Source: Phocaeicola coprophilus (GTDB lineage Bacteria; Bacteroidota; Bacteroidia; Bacteroidales; Bacteroidaceae). From it: 64,000 bases of DNA. Shown piece after piece: positions 25,945-34,750 of this stretch (the stretch's first letter is position 1; every line of letters starts with the position of its first letter). The notes beneath the pieces were generated by a model that had not been told where the DNA came from, ran no database searches, and saw only the letters and a program-made list of their open reading frames with translations. The stretch is taken from NCBI GenBank assembly GCA_016900015.1, contig JACJJM010000004.1:124001-188000 (forward strand), given 5' to 3'. The position numbers and the translations under genes are program-made.

Positions 25945-26529
25945 ATGCATACAGATATTATACTTTCAGGTGTGGGAGGACAAGGCATCCTCTCCATCGC
26001 CACTGTCATCGGCTCGGCAGCCATCAAAGAAGGACTTTACATCAAGCAAGCCGAAGTGCATGGCATGAGCCAACGTGGAGGCGACGTTCAGTCCAACCTG
26101 CGCATCAGCTCTGACCCCATTGCTTCCGATCTCATCCCGCTGGGTAAGGCGGACATCATCATCTCCCTGGAACCGATGGAAGCCCTGCGCTACCTGCCCT
26201 ACCTGAACAAAAACGGATGGCTCATCACCAACACTGTCCCATTCGTCAACATCACAAACTATCCCGACCAGGAAAAACTACTCGCCACGATACGTTCGCT
26301 ACACTCCGTCGCCATCGACGTGGATGCCATTGCCAAACAAGTGGCATCGCCCCGTGCGGCAAACATTGTACTTTTGGGTGCAGCATCTCCTTTCCTTGGA
26401 ATCGACGTGGACAAAATCGAAGAAGGCATACGCAACATCTTCGAGCGTAAGGGAGAAGCCATCGTCGAGATGAACCTCAAGGCATTCCGTGCCGGATTGG
26501 AATATGCCCGTCAATCTATTAAACAATAA
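25945..26529 (+). CDS. iorB: Indolepyruvate:ferredoxin oxidoreductase, beta subunit
   Basis: 194 aa, normal for IorB, the gamma-type domain of 2-oxoacid:ferredoxin oxidoreductases. It starts with TDIILSGVGGQGILSIATVIGSAAIKEGLYIKQAEVHGMSQRGG; the GVGGQG and HGMSQRGG motifs are diagnostic. It forms a complex with IorA, whose gene ends 15 bp upstream. The aminotransferase gene begins 5 bp after its stop, indicating one transcript. Confidence 0.95.
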   Translation: MHTDIILSGVGGQGILSIATVIGSAAIKEGLYIKQAEVHGMSQRGGDVQSNLRISSDPIASDLIPLGKADIIISLEPMEALRYLPYLNKNGWLITNTVPFVNITNYPDQEKLLATIRSLHSVAIDVDAIAKQVASPRAANIVLLGAASPFLGIDVDKIEEGIRNIFERKGEAIVEMNLKAFRAGLEYARQSIKQ

Positions 26530-26534
26530 GCGCC

Positions 26535-27845
26535 ATGAGAGTACCTTTTGATAAAGACATGGTGGCGGAAGTGCTGCACGGCATGCGCATCACCAATGTG
26601 GGTGATGCCACCATCCGTCAGACTGTAGCCATCGCAGAGGAACTGGAACGTCGCACGGGAGAGAAGTTCATCCACTTGGAAATGGGTTCGCCGGGCCTGC
26701 CGGCCAACCGTATCGGCATTGATGCCCAAAAAGCTGCTCTGGACAAGGGCGTGGCTTCTGCCTACCCCAACATCGCAGGCATCACTCCGCTGAAAGAACA
26801 GGCATCCCGCTTCATCAAAGCATTCCTTAACGTCGATGTCAATCCGGAAGGCTGCGTGCCGACCGTAGGTTCGATGATGGGCACATTTGCGTCCTTCATC
26901 ACCTGCACGCACCTGTCACCGAAAAAGGACACCATCCTGTTTATCGACCCGGGATTCTCCGTGCAGCCGCTCCAGGCCAAGGTGCTGGGCTACAAACGAG
27001 AGTCGTTCGACGTGTATGATTGCCGCGGCACCCGCCTGCGTGACAAGCTGGAAGGCATCCTGAGCCGAGGCCACATCGCTGCCATCATCTACTCCAACCC
27101 GAACAACCCGTCATGGGTATGTCTGACTGAAGAGGAACTGAGCTACATCGGCGCATTGGCAACGAAATACGACACCATCGTCATCGAAGACCTCGCCTAT
27201 CTCGGCATGGACTTCCGTAAAGACCTCGGACATCCGTTCCAGCCTCCTTATGTGGCGACTGTCGCACGCTATACGGAAAATTATATCCTCATGCTTTCCG
27301 CATCGAAGATATTCAGTTATGCCGGCGAACGTATCGCCACCGTGGCCATTTCCAACACGCTCTACAACCGCGTCTATCCGGCCTTAAGCACAGAGTTCGG
27401 CATTGACACGCTGGGACGTTTCTTCATCTTCATGGTGGTCTACACGATGTCGTCGGGCGTGACACACTCGGCACAGCATGCACTGGCAGCCATGTACAAA
27501 GCTGCCTGCGACGGGGACATCAACTTCGTCGAAGACACCCGCGAATATGCACGCCGGGCAGCCCGTCTGAAAGAGATATTCCTACGCCACGGATTCCACA
27601 TCGTCTATGACAAGGACTTGGAAGAGCCCGTAAGCGACGGTTTCTTCTTCACCATCGGACGTAAGGGATACACCGGCGACGAACTTCTCGACAGGCTCAT
27701 ACACTACGGCGTGTCGGCCATCTCGCTCCGCACCACGGGCAGCGAACAACAAGGACTCCGCATATGCACCTCGATGGTGAAGCCTGAACATTATGATTTG
27801 CTGGACGAACGCCTGCGCATCTTCAATCAAACCGAACCTAAATGA
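26535..27845 (+). CDS. PLP-dependent class I/II aminotransferase
   Basis: 436 aa, a fold-type I aminotransferase. The glycine-rich and substrate region is TVGSMMGTFASF, the cofactor Asn/Asp signatures are IYSNPNNPSWVCLTEEEL and VIEDLAYLGMD, and the PLP lysine is in LSASKIFSYAGERIA. Arg near the C-terminus (GLRICTSM) would bind the substrate carboxylate. Placed between iorAB and a CoA-transferase, it most likely converts aromatic (or similar) amino acids to the 2-oxo acids used by IorAB. Specificity cannot be read from the sequence. Its stop overlaps the next ATG (ATGA), indicating translational coupling. Confidence 0.85.
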   Translation: MRVPFDKDMVAEVLHGMRITNVGDATIRQTVAIAEELERRTGEKFIHLEMGSPGLPANRIGIDAQKAALDKGVASAYPNIAGITPLKEQASRFIKAFLNVDVNPEGCVPTVGSMMGTFASFITCTHLSPKKDTILFIDPGFSVQPLQAKVLGYKRESFDVYDCRGTRLRDKLEGILSRGHIAAIIYSNPNNPSWVCLTEEELSYIGALATKYDTIVIEDLAYLGMDFRKDLGHPFQPPYVATVARYTENYILMLSASKIFSYAGERIATVAISNTLYNRVYPALSTEFGIDTLGRFFIFMVVYTMSSGVTHSAQHALAAMYKAACDGDINFVEDTREYARRAARLKEIFLRHGFHIVYDKDLEEPVSDGFFFTIGRKGYTGDELLDRLIHYGVSAISLRTTGSEQQGLRICTSMVKPEHYDLLDERLRIFNQTEPK

Positions 27846-29158
27846 CACACACGCACATGACAAAAGCCAACTATATGACTGCCGAAGAAGCAGTGAAACT
27901 GATTAAATCGCACGACAAAGTCTACGTCCTGGGTAGCGGCTCCATACCGGAAGTGCTGCTGGACGCACTGGTGGCCCGTGCGCCGGAACTCGAAGAAGTC
28001 GAGATGTATTCAGCCTTTGCCATCGGACGCCGTGACTCCGTCTATGCCAAACCGGAATTGCGCCATGCGTTCTTGCCACGCAGCCTGTTCGTGGCCAACT
28101 GTCTGCGAAACGCTGTGGCCCAAGGCGACGCGCAAGCCATCCCGGCATTCCTGGGACAAGTGCCCGGACTCTTCCGCGACGGCACCATACCTCTGGATGT
28201 CACGCTTCTCAACGTGTCACCTCCCAACGAAGAGGGGTATTGCAGCTTCGGCACATCGGCAGACTTGGCCGTATCGGCCGTGGAATGCTCGAAAGTGAAA
28301 ATCGCGCAAGTGAACAAGCAAATGCCTTTCAGCTATGGCGACTGCCTCATCCACATCTCGAAGCTGGATGCCTGCGTCGAAGTGGACGAACCGCTGGTCA
28401 CCATCCCCATCGCACATCCGAACGAGAAAGAACAGAAAATCGGCCGCTACATCGCCGAACTCATCCCTGACGGAGCTACGCTGCAAATCGGCGTGGGAGG
28501 CATACCCAACGCTGTGCTCGATGCCCTGCACGACCACAAAGACCTCGGCCTCCACACGGAAGCGCTGACCGACGGAGTCGTCCCCCTGCTGCAAAGCGGA
28601 GTAATCAACAACTCCAAGAAAGTCATCATGCCGGGCATGACTGTGGCCAGCCTCGCCATCGGCTCAGAACGGCTCTATAAATACATGGACCATCGGAAGG
28701 ACATCGTATTCAAGGATGTGGCATGGACCAACGACCCCTTCGTCATCCGGCAAAACCCGAAAGTCATGGCTATCAACTCAGCCATCGAAGTCGACCTGAC
28801 GGGACAAGTGTGTGCAGACTCCGTGGGCACACGCATCATCTCCGGTGTCGGCGGACAGCATGATTTCGCCTACGGAGGATGGCTCTCGGAGGGTGGCAAG
28901 ACATTCATCGCCATGACAGCCTCTTCGAGCAAAGGGCAGTCGAAAATCTGTCCTGTGCTCACATCCGGCGCAGGCGTTGTCACGCCGCGAGCCTTGGCAC
29001 AGTATATCGTCACGGAATACGGCGTAGCCTATCTGAAAGGAAAGGACTTGGCACAACGCGCCCGTGCCCTTATCGCCATCGCCGAACCGTCAGTGCGCGA
29101 ATCGCTGGAACGGGCTGCCTGCGAACGCTTCGGATACAGCTTCTTACGGCTCAAATAA
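27842..29158 (+). CDS. Acetyl-CoA hydrolase/CoA-transferase family protein
   Basis: 438 aa from an ATG overlapping the previous stop; an alternative in-frame ATG lies at 27857. It belongs to the 4-hydroxybutyrate/succinyl-CoA:acetate CoA-transferase family: LLNVSPPNEEGYCSFG, IQ-type motif TLQIGVGGIPNAVLDAL, the presumed catalytic Glu in LGLHTEALTDGVVPLL, and GVGGQHDFAYGG near the C-terminus. In this operon the natural job would be moving CoA from aryl-acetyl-CoA to acetate or succinate, releasing arylacetate and conserving the thioester for ATP synthesis. That is an inference from context; acetate or butyrate CoA chemistry is an alternative. Confidence 0.85.
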   Translation: MTHTHMTKANYMTAEEAVKLIKSHDKVYVLGSGSIPEVLLDALVARAPELEEVEMYSAFAIGRRDSVYAKPELRHAFLPRSLFVANCLRNAVAQGDAQAIPAFLGQVPGLFRDGTIPLDVTLLNVSPPNEEGYCSFGTSADLAVSAVECSKVKIAQVNKQMPFSYGDCLIHISKLDACVEVDEPLVTIPIAHPNEKEQKIGRYIAELIPDGATLQIGVGGIPNAVLDALHDHKDLGLHTEALTDGVVPLLQSGVINNSKKVIMPGMTVASLAIGSERLYKYMDHRKDIVFKDVAWTNDPFVIRQNPKVMAINSAIEVDLTGQVCADSVGTRIISGVGGQHDFAYGGWLSEGGKTFIAMTASSSKGQSKICPVLTSGAGVVTPRALAQYIVTEYGVAYLKGKDLAQRARALIAIAEPSVRESLERAACERFGYSFLRLK

Positions 29159-29292
29159 CCGTCCGGACACCGCCTGCGTCCGGGCGCATGCAGGGCGCGA
29201 TGCCGACGGGACTCTCTCCCGCGGCGTCGCGCCCTTCTTCGTGTCGCCACCGACGACAAGCAGGCATCCGGCATGAAACAGCTGCGTATCCC

Positions 29293-29450
29293 GTCTAAAA
29301 TGGACAGGCATTCATTTGAAAATGGAAGTATATGCGGTCTGAAACGGACGTATATGCCGTCAAAAATAGATATACGTCCCGTTGAAAATAGATATACGTC
29401 CGTTTCTAACAACATATACATTCGTTTCAGACGCCGCGGACATCCGTCTT
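29293..29450. repeat. 22-bp phased repeat array, locus 1 (seven units)
   Basis: Units related to GTCAAAAATAGATATACGTC start at 29293, 29315, 29337, 29359, 29381, 29403 and 29425, exactly 22 bp apart, each with an A-rich first half and a (t)atatacgtcc-like second half. The best-conserved units are the fourth and fifth. The array lies just upstream of the MATE promoter. A shorter array with the same unit and period is at 45449. Confidence 0.78.
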
Positions 29451-29497
29451 CCGGCGGACGGGAGGAAGCGCGGCGACGGACATGTGCGGCTTTTTAT

Positions 29498-29505
29498 TAC
29501 CTTTG
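29498..29505 (+). promoter_or_regulatory. -7 box of the MATE gene
   Basis: TACCTTTG matches TAnnTTTG and lies 19 bp before the ATG at 29525, so the longer frame starting at 29273 across the repeat array is not translated. Confidence 0.6.
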
Positions 29506-29524
29506 CAACGCAAACGAATCACGA

Positions 29525-30859
29525 ATGAAAACGACAGCTATCGACTTGACTCAAGGCAGCATCACGGGCACAATGCTGCGATTTGCCATCCCCATGATAG
29601 CGGGCAACCTGCTGCAACAGGTCTACAACCTCGCCGACACGCTCATCGTCGGCCACTTCCTCGGCGTACAGGCGCTGGCCGCCGTGGGCGCCACCTATAC
29701 GCTCATCGTCTTCCTCAACTCCGTGCAGCTCGGCCTGTGCATGGGCAGCGGTGCGGCATTCTCCATCCTCTACGGGGCACGTGATTACGAACGTATGCAT
29801 CAGAGCCGCTTCGTGGCGTTCGTGCTCATCGCCACGGTGACCGTCGTGCTCAATGCCGCTGTCTTCCTGCTGCTTGACCCCATCATGGTGCTCATGCAGG
29901 TGCCCGGTGACATCTACGGACTCATGCGTGAATACCTCTGGGCTGTCTGTTGGGGCATTGGCTTCACGTTTCTTTATAATTACTATGCGTCTCTCCTGCG
30001 CGCAGTGGGAGATTCGGTGACTCCGCTCATCTTCCTTGCCGTGTCCGTCGTGCTGAACATCGCGCTCGATCTCGTCTTTATCCTAACCTTCCATTGGGGC
30101 GTGGCAGGAGCGGCCTGGGCCACGGTCCTGTCACAAGCCGTGTCGGCATTCACCCTTCTTGTCTACACTTACTGGCGCATGCCTGAGCTGCGCCTGCACC
30201 GCCGCCACCTGAAATTCAGCCGAAGCATCCTGCACGAAATCACCACATTCTCCTTCCTCACGTGTTTCCAGCAATCTGTGATGAACTTGGGCATCCTCAT
30301 GGTACAAGGCTTGGTCAATAGTTTTGGAACAATCGTCATGGCAGCTTTCACCGTGGCCGTCAAGATAGACACGCTGGCCTACATGCCGGCACAGGATTTC
30401 GGCAATGCCTTTTCCACATTCATCGCCCAAAATTTTGGTGCAAAACGTTATGAACGTATCCGCGGCGGCATACGCAGCGCCGTCATCACGACGCTCATCT
30501 TCTGCGCGCTTATATCTGTCGCCGTTTTCATTTTTGCAAGAAATCTCATGCTTTGCTTCGTCGACCCAAGCGAGACAGAACTCATAGCCGTGGGCGTGGA
30601 CTACCTGCGCATAGAAGGCTCTTTCTACATCGGCATCGGTTGCCTGTTCCTACTCTATGGCTATTACCGGGCCATCTCCCGTCCGGGCATGTCTGTGGTA
30701 CTCACCGTGATTTCCCTCGGATTGCGTGTTGCCTTAGCCTACATATTGGCTGCCATCCCTTCAATCGGCGTGACGGGCATCTGGGTGGCCATTCCCATCG
30801 GATGGTTCATTGCCGACGCCGTAGGCATCATTTACCTGCGCCGCCTGCGGTTGACCTGA
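29525..30859 (+). CDS. MATE-family multidrug/sodium exporter
   Basis: 444 aa from the ATG at 29525. The opening TGTMLRFAIPMIAGNLLQQVYNLADTLIVGHFLG is the classic N-terminal MATE signature, repeated in the second half (IVMAAFTVAVKIDTLAYMPAQDFGNAFSTFIAQNFGA). About twelve hydrophobic segments can be counted. MATE proteins export cationic compounds or metabolites in exchange for Na+ or H+ at the inner membrane. An in-frame extension upstream runs through the 22-bp repeat array and the promoter and is not part of the gene. A bidirectional-looking hairpin follows the stop. Confidence 0.9.
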   Translation: MKTTAIDLTQGSITGTMLRFAIPMIAGNLLQQVYNLADTLIVGHFLGVQALAAVGATYTLIVFLNSVQLGLCMGSGAAFSILYGARDYERMHQSRFVAFVLIATVTVVLNAAVFLLLDPIMVLMQVPGDIYGLMREYLWAVCWGIGFTFLYNYYASLLRAVGDSVTPLIFLAVSVVLNIALDLVFILTFHWGVAGAAWATVLSQAVSAFTLLVYTYWRMPELRLHRRHLKFSRSILHEITTFSFLTCFQQSVMNLGILMVQGLVNSFGTIVMAAFTVAVKIDTLAYMPAQDFGNAFSTFIAQNFGAKRYERIRGGIRSAVITTLIFCALISVAVFIFARNLMLCFVDPSETELIAVGVDYLRIEGSFYIGIGCLFLLYGYYRAISRPGMSVVLTVISLGLRVALAYILAAIPSIGVTGIWVAIPIGWFIADAVGIIYLRRLRLT

Positions 30860-30865
30860 AACACA

Positions 30866-30899
30866 ATGCCCGCACTCGTGGGATTACGAATGCGGGCAT
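30866..30899. terminator. Hairpin between convergent genes
   Basis: atgcccgca (30866-30874) pairs with tgcgggcat (30891-30899), with an inner tcgt/acga pairing. It is placed between the convergent MATE and membrane-protein genes and could terminate both. Confidence 0.6.
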
Positions 30900-30924
30900 A
30901 CTATTCTAATAACAAGAATGATAT

Positions 30925-31950
30925 TTACCAAGGCTTATAAGCCGCACCATCACGGATGGCCGCTTCCCGTTCCTTCTCGGCAGCCTGACGGGCACGCTCA
31001 GCCTTCAGCCGTTCATATTCGGCACGCGCGTCGGCCAGCATCTTCTCCTTGTCAGGCGACACGACGGAAGCATAATGGAACAACAATGGAGACTCGACGA
31101 AAACCATACCCAATGCTCCCGCATAGACATAAATGGCGTAGCACAGGATTTTCAAAGCCACATAATAAGAAGGCAACTCAGGCACATTGCCATCGATGAT
31201 GCTTTTAGCCACCAGGTTATCTATCAGCACGGTGACATACATCGGCATGGAGCATATAAGCGTAAAGACTCCGACGATAATACCTGCGACCAGCCCGATG
31301 GAGAATGTCGTTCCCCATGTCGGCGTGCCTTTACGGAAAGCATGCAGAAAAGCATCCCACAACGTCTCACGCTCAATCATGTAAAAATAAGGGAACAGGA
31401 GAAATATCACGGCGCAATACAACATCACGGGCAACATCACAAGCCCCAGCCACCCGTTGACAGTCACAAGCATGTAGAGAATGGCGTCCACCACAATCCA
31501 GAAGAACAAAGAGAACAAAGCATACAGGAAGTAGCGCCAAATGTCACGGCTCATCCACGAAAACCAAGCCTTCATCTTCATGGATGGCACATAACCAAGC
31601 TCCACATATTTCCGGAACATGCCAAACACCAATGCCTGCCAGACGCACATCCCTATCAGCAAAACGAGAAAACAAACCAGTCCCTGCATGGCAACCGGCA
31701 AAAGCGCATCGGCAAAAGCACCCGGCGTCTGCATCCACGCAGCCATATTAGCAGGAGACACAACAGTCTGTATCGTGTCAAACAACCACACCAGGCTCAC
31801 TGCCATCACAATAGCATAAGGTATGAGGACAAAAGATCCGGTGCGCAATATGGTACTGAAGTTCTTCTCCAACAGCATATAGCCTCCGAATAGTCGTCCT
31901 GTAAAACCGCGACGCTTATAAAAAGCACTCAATTGCTCTATATTTTCCAT
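30925..31950 (-). CDS. Integral membrane protein of unknown function
   Basis: 341 aa with about six hydrophobic segments (for example SFVLIPYAIVMAVSLVWLF, GLVCFLVLLIGMCVWQALVFGMF, FFWIVVDAILYMLVTV, LVAGIIVGVFTLICSM). It has a short cytoplasmic N-terminus (MENIEQLSAFYKRRGFTGRLFGGYMLLEKNF) and a charged, probably coiled-coil tail (EKMLADARAEYERLKAERARQAAEKEREAAI). I do not recognise a named family with certainty. It is transcribed divergently from the Gfo/Idh oxidoreductase, with promoter boxes only about 20 bp apart. Confidence 0.7.
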   Translation of the reverse strand: MENIEQLSAFYKRRGFTGRLFGGYMLLEKNFSTILRTGSFVLIPYAIVMAVSLVWLFDTIQTVVSPANMAAWMQTPGAFADALLPVAMQGLVCFLVLLIGMCVWQALVFGMFRKYVELGYVPSMKMKAWFSWMSRDIWRYFLYALFSLFFWIVVDAILYMLVTVNGWLGLVMLPVMLYCAVIFLLFPYFYMIERETLWDAFLHAFRKGTPTWGTTFSIGLVAGIIVGVFTLICSMPMYVTVLIDNLVAKSIIDGNVPELPSYYVALKILCYAIYVYAGALGMVFVESPLLFHYASVVSPDKEKMLADARAEYERLKAERARQAAEKEREAAIRDGAAYKPW

Positions 31951-31985
31951 TGCTTTTAATATTAAATTCGGTCTTATTTTTATGG

Positions 31986-32012
31986 CAAAAGTAAGTAAAT
32001 TAGATAACTTTG
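31986..32012. promoter_or_regulatory. Divergent promoter pair
   Basis: TACTTTTG on the minus strand (31986-31993) serves the membrane protein and TAACTTTG on the plus strand (32005-32012) serves the oxidoreductase. The two boxes are 11 bp apart, so the genes may compete for polymerase. Confidence 0.5.
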
Positions 32013-32071
32013 CAATTCACTGTAGCATATTTTTTAAGTTAAGTTTTACAATCACTTTAAAAGCAGATATT

Positions 32072-33049
32072 ATGATGATAAAATGGGGGTTTATCGGTTG
32101 TGGAGACGTGACCGAGAAAAAGAGCGGACCGGCATTCAATAAAGTTGAAGGGTCTAAAGTAGTCGCTGTCATGAGCCGCAATGCTGAAAAAGCAAAATCT
32201 TATGCAGAAAGACACCATGTGCCACGTTGGTACACCGACCCACAAGAGTTGGTGGACGACCCAGATGTCAATGCCGTCTACATCGCGACACCGCCTTCTT
32301 CCCATGCTACCTTTGCCATCATGGCCATGAAAGCCGGCAAACCGGTATACATAGAGAAACCCATGGCTGCCTGCTATGAGGACTGCCTGCGTATCAACCG
32401 CATATCGGAAGAAACCGGCATCCCTTGTTTCGTGGCCTATTATCGCCGTTATCTACCGTATTTCCAGAAAGTAAAGCAACTGGTCAACGATGGAGCTATC
32501 GGGAAAATACTCCACGTGCAAATCCGCTTTGCACAACCTCCCAGCGCATCGGATTGTGACCAGACAAACCAGCCTTGGCGACTGGACGCATCCATCGCCG
32601 GCGGAGGCTATTTCTACGACTTAGCCCCACATCAGATCGACATCCTGCAAGATATGTTCGGCTGCATACTGGAAGCGAAAGGATTCAGCAGCAATCGCGC
32701 CGGACTCTACACCGCAGAAGATTCTGTCAGTGCCTGCTTCAAATTTGAAAACGGACTGCCGGGTTCTGGCTCATGGTGCTTCGTGGCCCATGAATCAGCC
32801 AAAGAAGACCGTATCGAGATAATTGGTGACCGCGGTATGATTTGTTTCTCAACCTTCTCCTATGACCCCATCGCCTTGCATACCCAACACGGCCGCGAAG
32901 AGTTCAATTTTGAAAATCCTGAAAATATCCAATACCCGCTCATCAAGGCTGTCGTCGAACACCTGCAAAACAAAAATATATGCACTTGTGACGGTGTAAG
33001 CGCTACGCCGACCAACTGGGTGATGGATCGAATTTTAGGAAAACTGTAA
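32072..33049 (+). CDS. Gfo/Idh/MocA-family oxidoreductase
   Basis: About 325 aa from the ATG at 32072, chosen because the promoter box at 32005-32012 lies after the upstream in-frame start. The Rossmann motif is IKWGFIGCGDVTEKKSGPAF, followed by DPDVNAVYIATPPSSHATFAIMAMKAGKPVYIEKPMA; the EKP motif is the family's hallmark. GGGYFYDLAPHQIDIL supplies the substrate-side His. These NAD(P)-dependent enzymes act mostly on sugars or inositols; the substrate here is not predictable. Followed after 12 bp by the DUF4421 gene, so probably co-transcribed. Confidence 0.9.
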   Translation: MMIKWGFIGCGDVTEKKSGPAFNKVEGSKVVAVMSRNAEKAKSYAERHHVPRWYTDPQELVDDPDVNAVYIATPPSSHATFAIMAMKAGKPVYIEKPMAACYEDCLRINRISEETGIPCFVAYYRRYLPYFQKVKQLVNDGAIGKILHVQIRFAQPPSASDCDQTNQPWRLDASIAGGGYFYDLAPHQIDILQDMFGCILEAKGFSSNRAGLYTAEDSVSACFKFENGLPGSGSWCFVAHESAKEDRIEIIGDRGMICFSTFSYDPIALHTQHGREEFNFENPENIQYPLIKAVVEHLQNKNICTCDGVSATPTNWVMDRILGKL

Positions 33050-33061
33050 TAACGAATCTGG

Positions 33062-34192
33062 ATGTCTGTTCGCATTGTTTTTGCCATTTGTATGCTGTTG
33101 TCGTCCTTCCAAGTCCTCCATGGGCAAAAGAAAGAGGATGGCAGCAGTGAATTTTATGTATCTGCTACTGACAAAGACACACAAACACCTGACACGCTCG
33201 CCCTCGACACAATCGCTAAGGGAAAACCGAAAAACTGGCTTCGCAAACTGGTGAAACTGATTGATTTCAATAATCCTGACCGCCGTTACATCACACCCAA
33301 CCTCTACAACTTTACCTTCATGGTCAACACGACCAGTTCTTACGAACATTACCGTATAGCCAGCTCGAACGACAAAGAGCAAAGCCTTTCTTTCATCCCC
33401 ACTCCGGGATGGAAAGTCGGCGCTTACTTCGGTTGGCAATGGATTTTTCTCGGTTGGTCAATAGACGTACATGACATCTTTGGAGGGAAAAAACATCGCA
33501 GCAAACGCAATGAATTCAATCTGAGTCTCTATAGTGCCAAGCTGGGAGCAGACATCTACTATCTGAAAAGCAGCGACAACTATAAAGTGAGTAATCTAAA
33601 TGGATTCAGCCAAATCGACTCACACAAGAATTTCCAGTTTGACGGTCTGAAATCGGAAATGAAAGGCATTAACCTCTACTACATTTTCAACAACCGACGT
33701 TTTTCCTATCCGGCAGCTTACAGTCAGTCGACCAATCAGCGCAAAAGTGCCGGTTCCTTCCTGGCCGGTTTCTCCTATTCCACCCACAAATTGACTTTCG
33801 ATTACAATCAGCTACCGGAATGCATCAATTCACAACTGGAAAGCAACATGAGGTTTAGCAAAATGCGCTATGTGGACTACAGCCTCAACTTCGGCTATGG
33901 CTATAACTGGGTTTTTGCCAAAAACTGCCTGGCCAATCTGTCTGTGACACCGGCTATCGGCTACAAACACTCTGATATATATTTCGACAACACGGCTTAC
34001 AATGAACACCACCGCAGTATCAATTTCGACATCATCACACGAGCTGCCATCGTGTACAACAATACGAAATATTACGTCGGTGCATCACTGCTGGCCCATA
34101 CGTTCGACTATCATAAAAATCGTTTTTGGATAAACAACACGTATGGTGTGTTGCAACTCTATGTAGGATTCAACTTTTGTAAAAAGAAGTAA
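33062..34192 (+). CDS. DUF4421 outer-membrane-type protein
   Basis: 376 aa with a signal peptide (IVFAICMLLSSFQVLHGQ). After a short linker the region NWLRKLVKLIDFNNPDRRYITPNLYNFTFM and the later strands (GWKVGAYFGWQWIFLGWSID, LGADIYYLK, VDYSLNFGYGYNWVFAKN) match DUF4421, a Bacteroidetes family of likely outer-membrane beta barrels. The C-terminal strand LQLYVGFNF ends with an aromatic before KKK. Function unknown. The gene sits between an oxidoreductase and a Nim-like flavoprotein with gaps of 12 and 2 bp, so the three probably form one transcript. Confidence 0.75.
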   Translation: MSVRIVFAICMLLSSFQVLHGQKKEDGSSEFYVSATDKDTQTPDTLALDTIAKGKPKNWLRKLVKLIDFNNPDRRYITPNLYNFTFMVNTTSSYEHYRIASSNDKEQSLSFIPTPGWKVGAYFGWQWIFLGWSIDVHDIFGGKKHRSKRNEFNLSLYSAKLGADIYYLKSSDNYKVSNLNGFSQIDSHKNFQFDGLKSEMKGINLYYIFNNRRFSYPAAYSQSTNQRKSAGSFLAGFSYSTHKLTFDYNQLPECINSQLESNMRFSKMRYVDYSLNFGYGYNWVFAKNCLANLSVTPAIGYKHSDIYFDNTAYNEHHRSINFDIITRAAIVYNNTKYYVGASLLAHTFDYHKNRFWINNTYGVLQLYVGFNFCKKK

Positions 34193-34194
34193 GC

Positions 34195-34689
34195 ATGAAG
34201 CATTATAACAACCAAAACATACGCCGCCAAGACCGTTTGCTTGAAGAGCCACGTGCCGAAGAATTATTGAAATCAGGCGAATACGGCATATTATCCATGG
34301 TCACACCGGAAGGCGAGGGATATGGCATCCCGCTCAACTACGTGTGGGATGAAGACCTGAACTCCATCTATATCCACTGCGCTCCGGAAGGCAAAAAGCT
34401 AAAATGCATAGCACAGAACCCGAACGTATCATTTACCGTCGTCGGACGGACAAAAGTCGTTCCTGACAAGTTCACGACCAATTATGAAAGCGTAGTCCTG
34501 GCATGTACGGCTCGCACTCATCTTCCGGAAGACGAACGCATGGCAGCACTCGGGCTGATTCTCGACAAATATGCTCCTGAAGACAAGTCCATCGGATTGA
34601 AATATGCGCAAAAATCATTCCATCGTACAGAGATACTCCGGCTGGACATAGTCTCTGCAAGTGGAAAATGCAAGAGAGTACATGCTTAA
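34195..34689 (+). CDS. Nim-like pyridoxamine 5'-phosphate oxidase-family flavoprotein
   Basis: 164 aa, a split-barrel FMN-binding protein. Landmarks are IRRQDRLLEEPRAEELLKSGEYGILSMVTPEGEGYGIPLNYVWD and IYIHCAPEGKKLKCIAQNPNVSFTVVGR. This is the pattern of the family that includes the NimA-type nitroimidazole reductases of Bacteroides. Whether this one confers nitroimidazole resistance cannot be said; most chromosomal members have unknown roles. The start ATG is 2 bp after the DUF4421 stop. Confidence 0.8.
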   Translation: MKHYNNQNIRRQDRLLEEPRAEELLKSGEYGILSMVTPEGEGYGIPLNYVWDEDLNSIYIHCAPEGKKLKCIAQNPNVSFTVVGRTKVVPDKFTTNYESVVLACTARTHLPEDERMAALGLILDKYAPEDKSIGLKYAQKSFHRTEILRLDIVSASGKCKRVHA

Positions 34690-34750
34690 AAGAATATAAC
34701 GCACCGATAAGATTGACATTCCCAGCAAACACACATTGTGGGTAATGGGC

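Noticed and set aside
29273-29524. 84-residue N-terminal extension of the MATE protein
   Set aside because: It translates the 22-bp repeat array and the promoter; MATE homology begins at the ATG at 29525.
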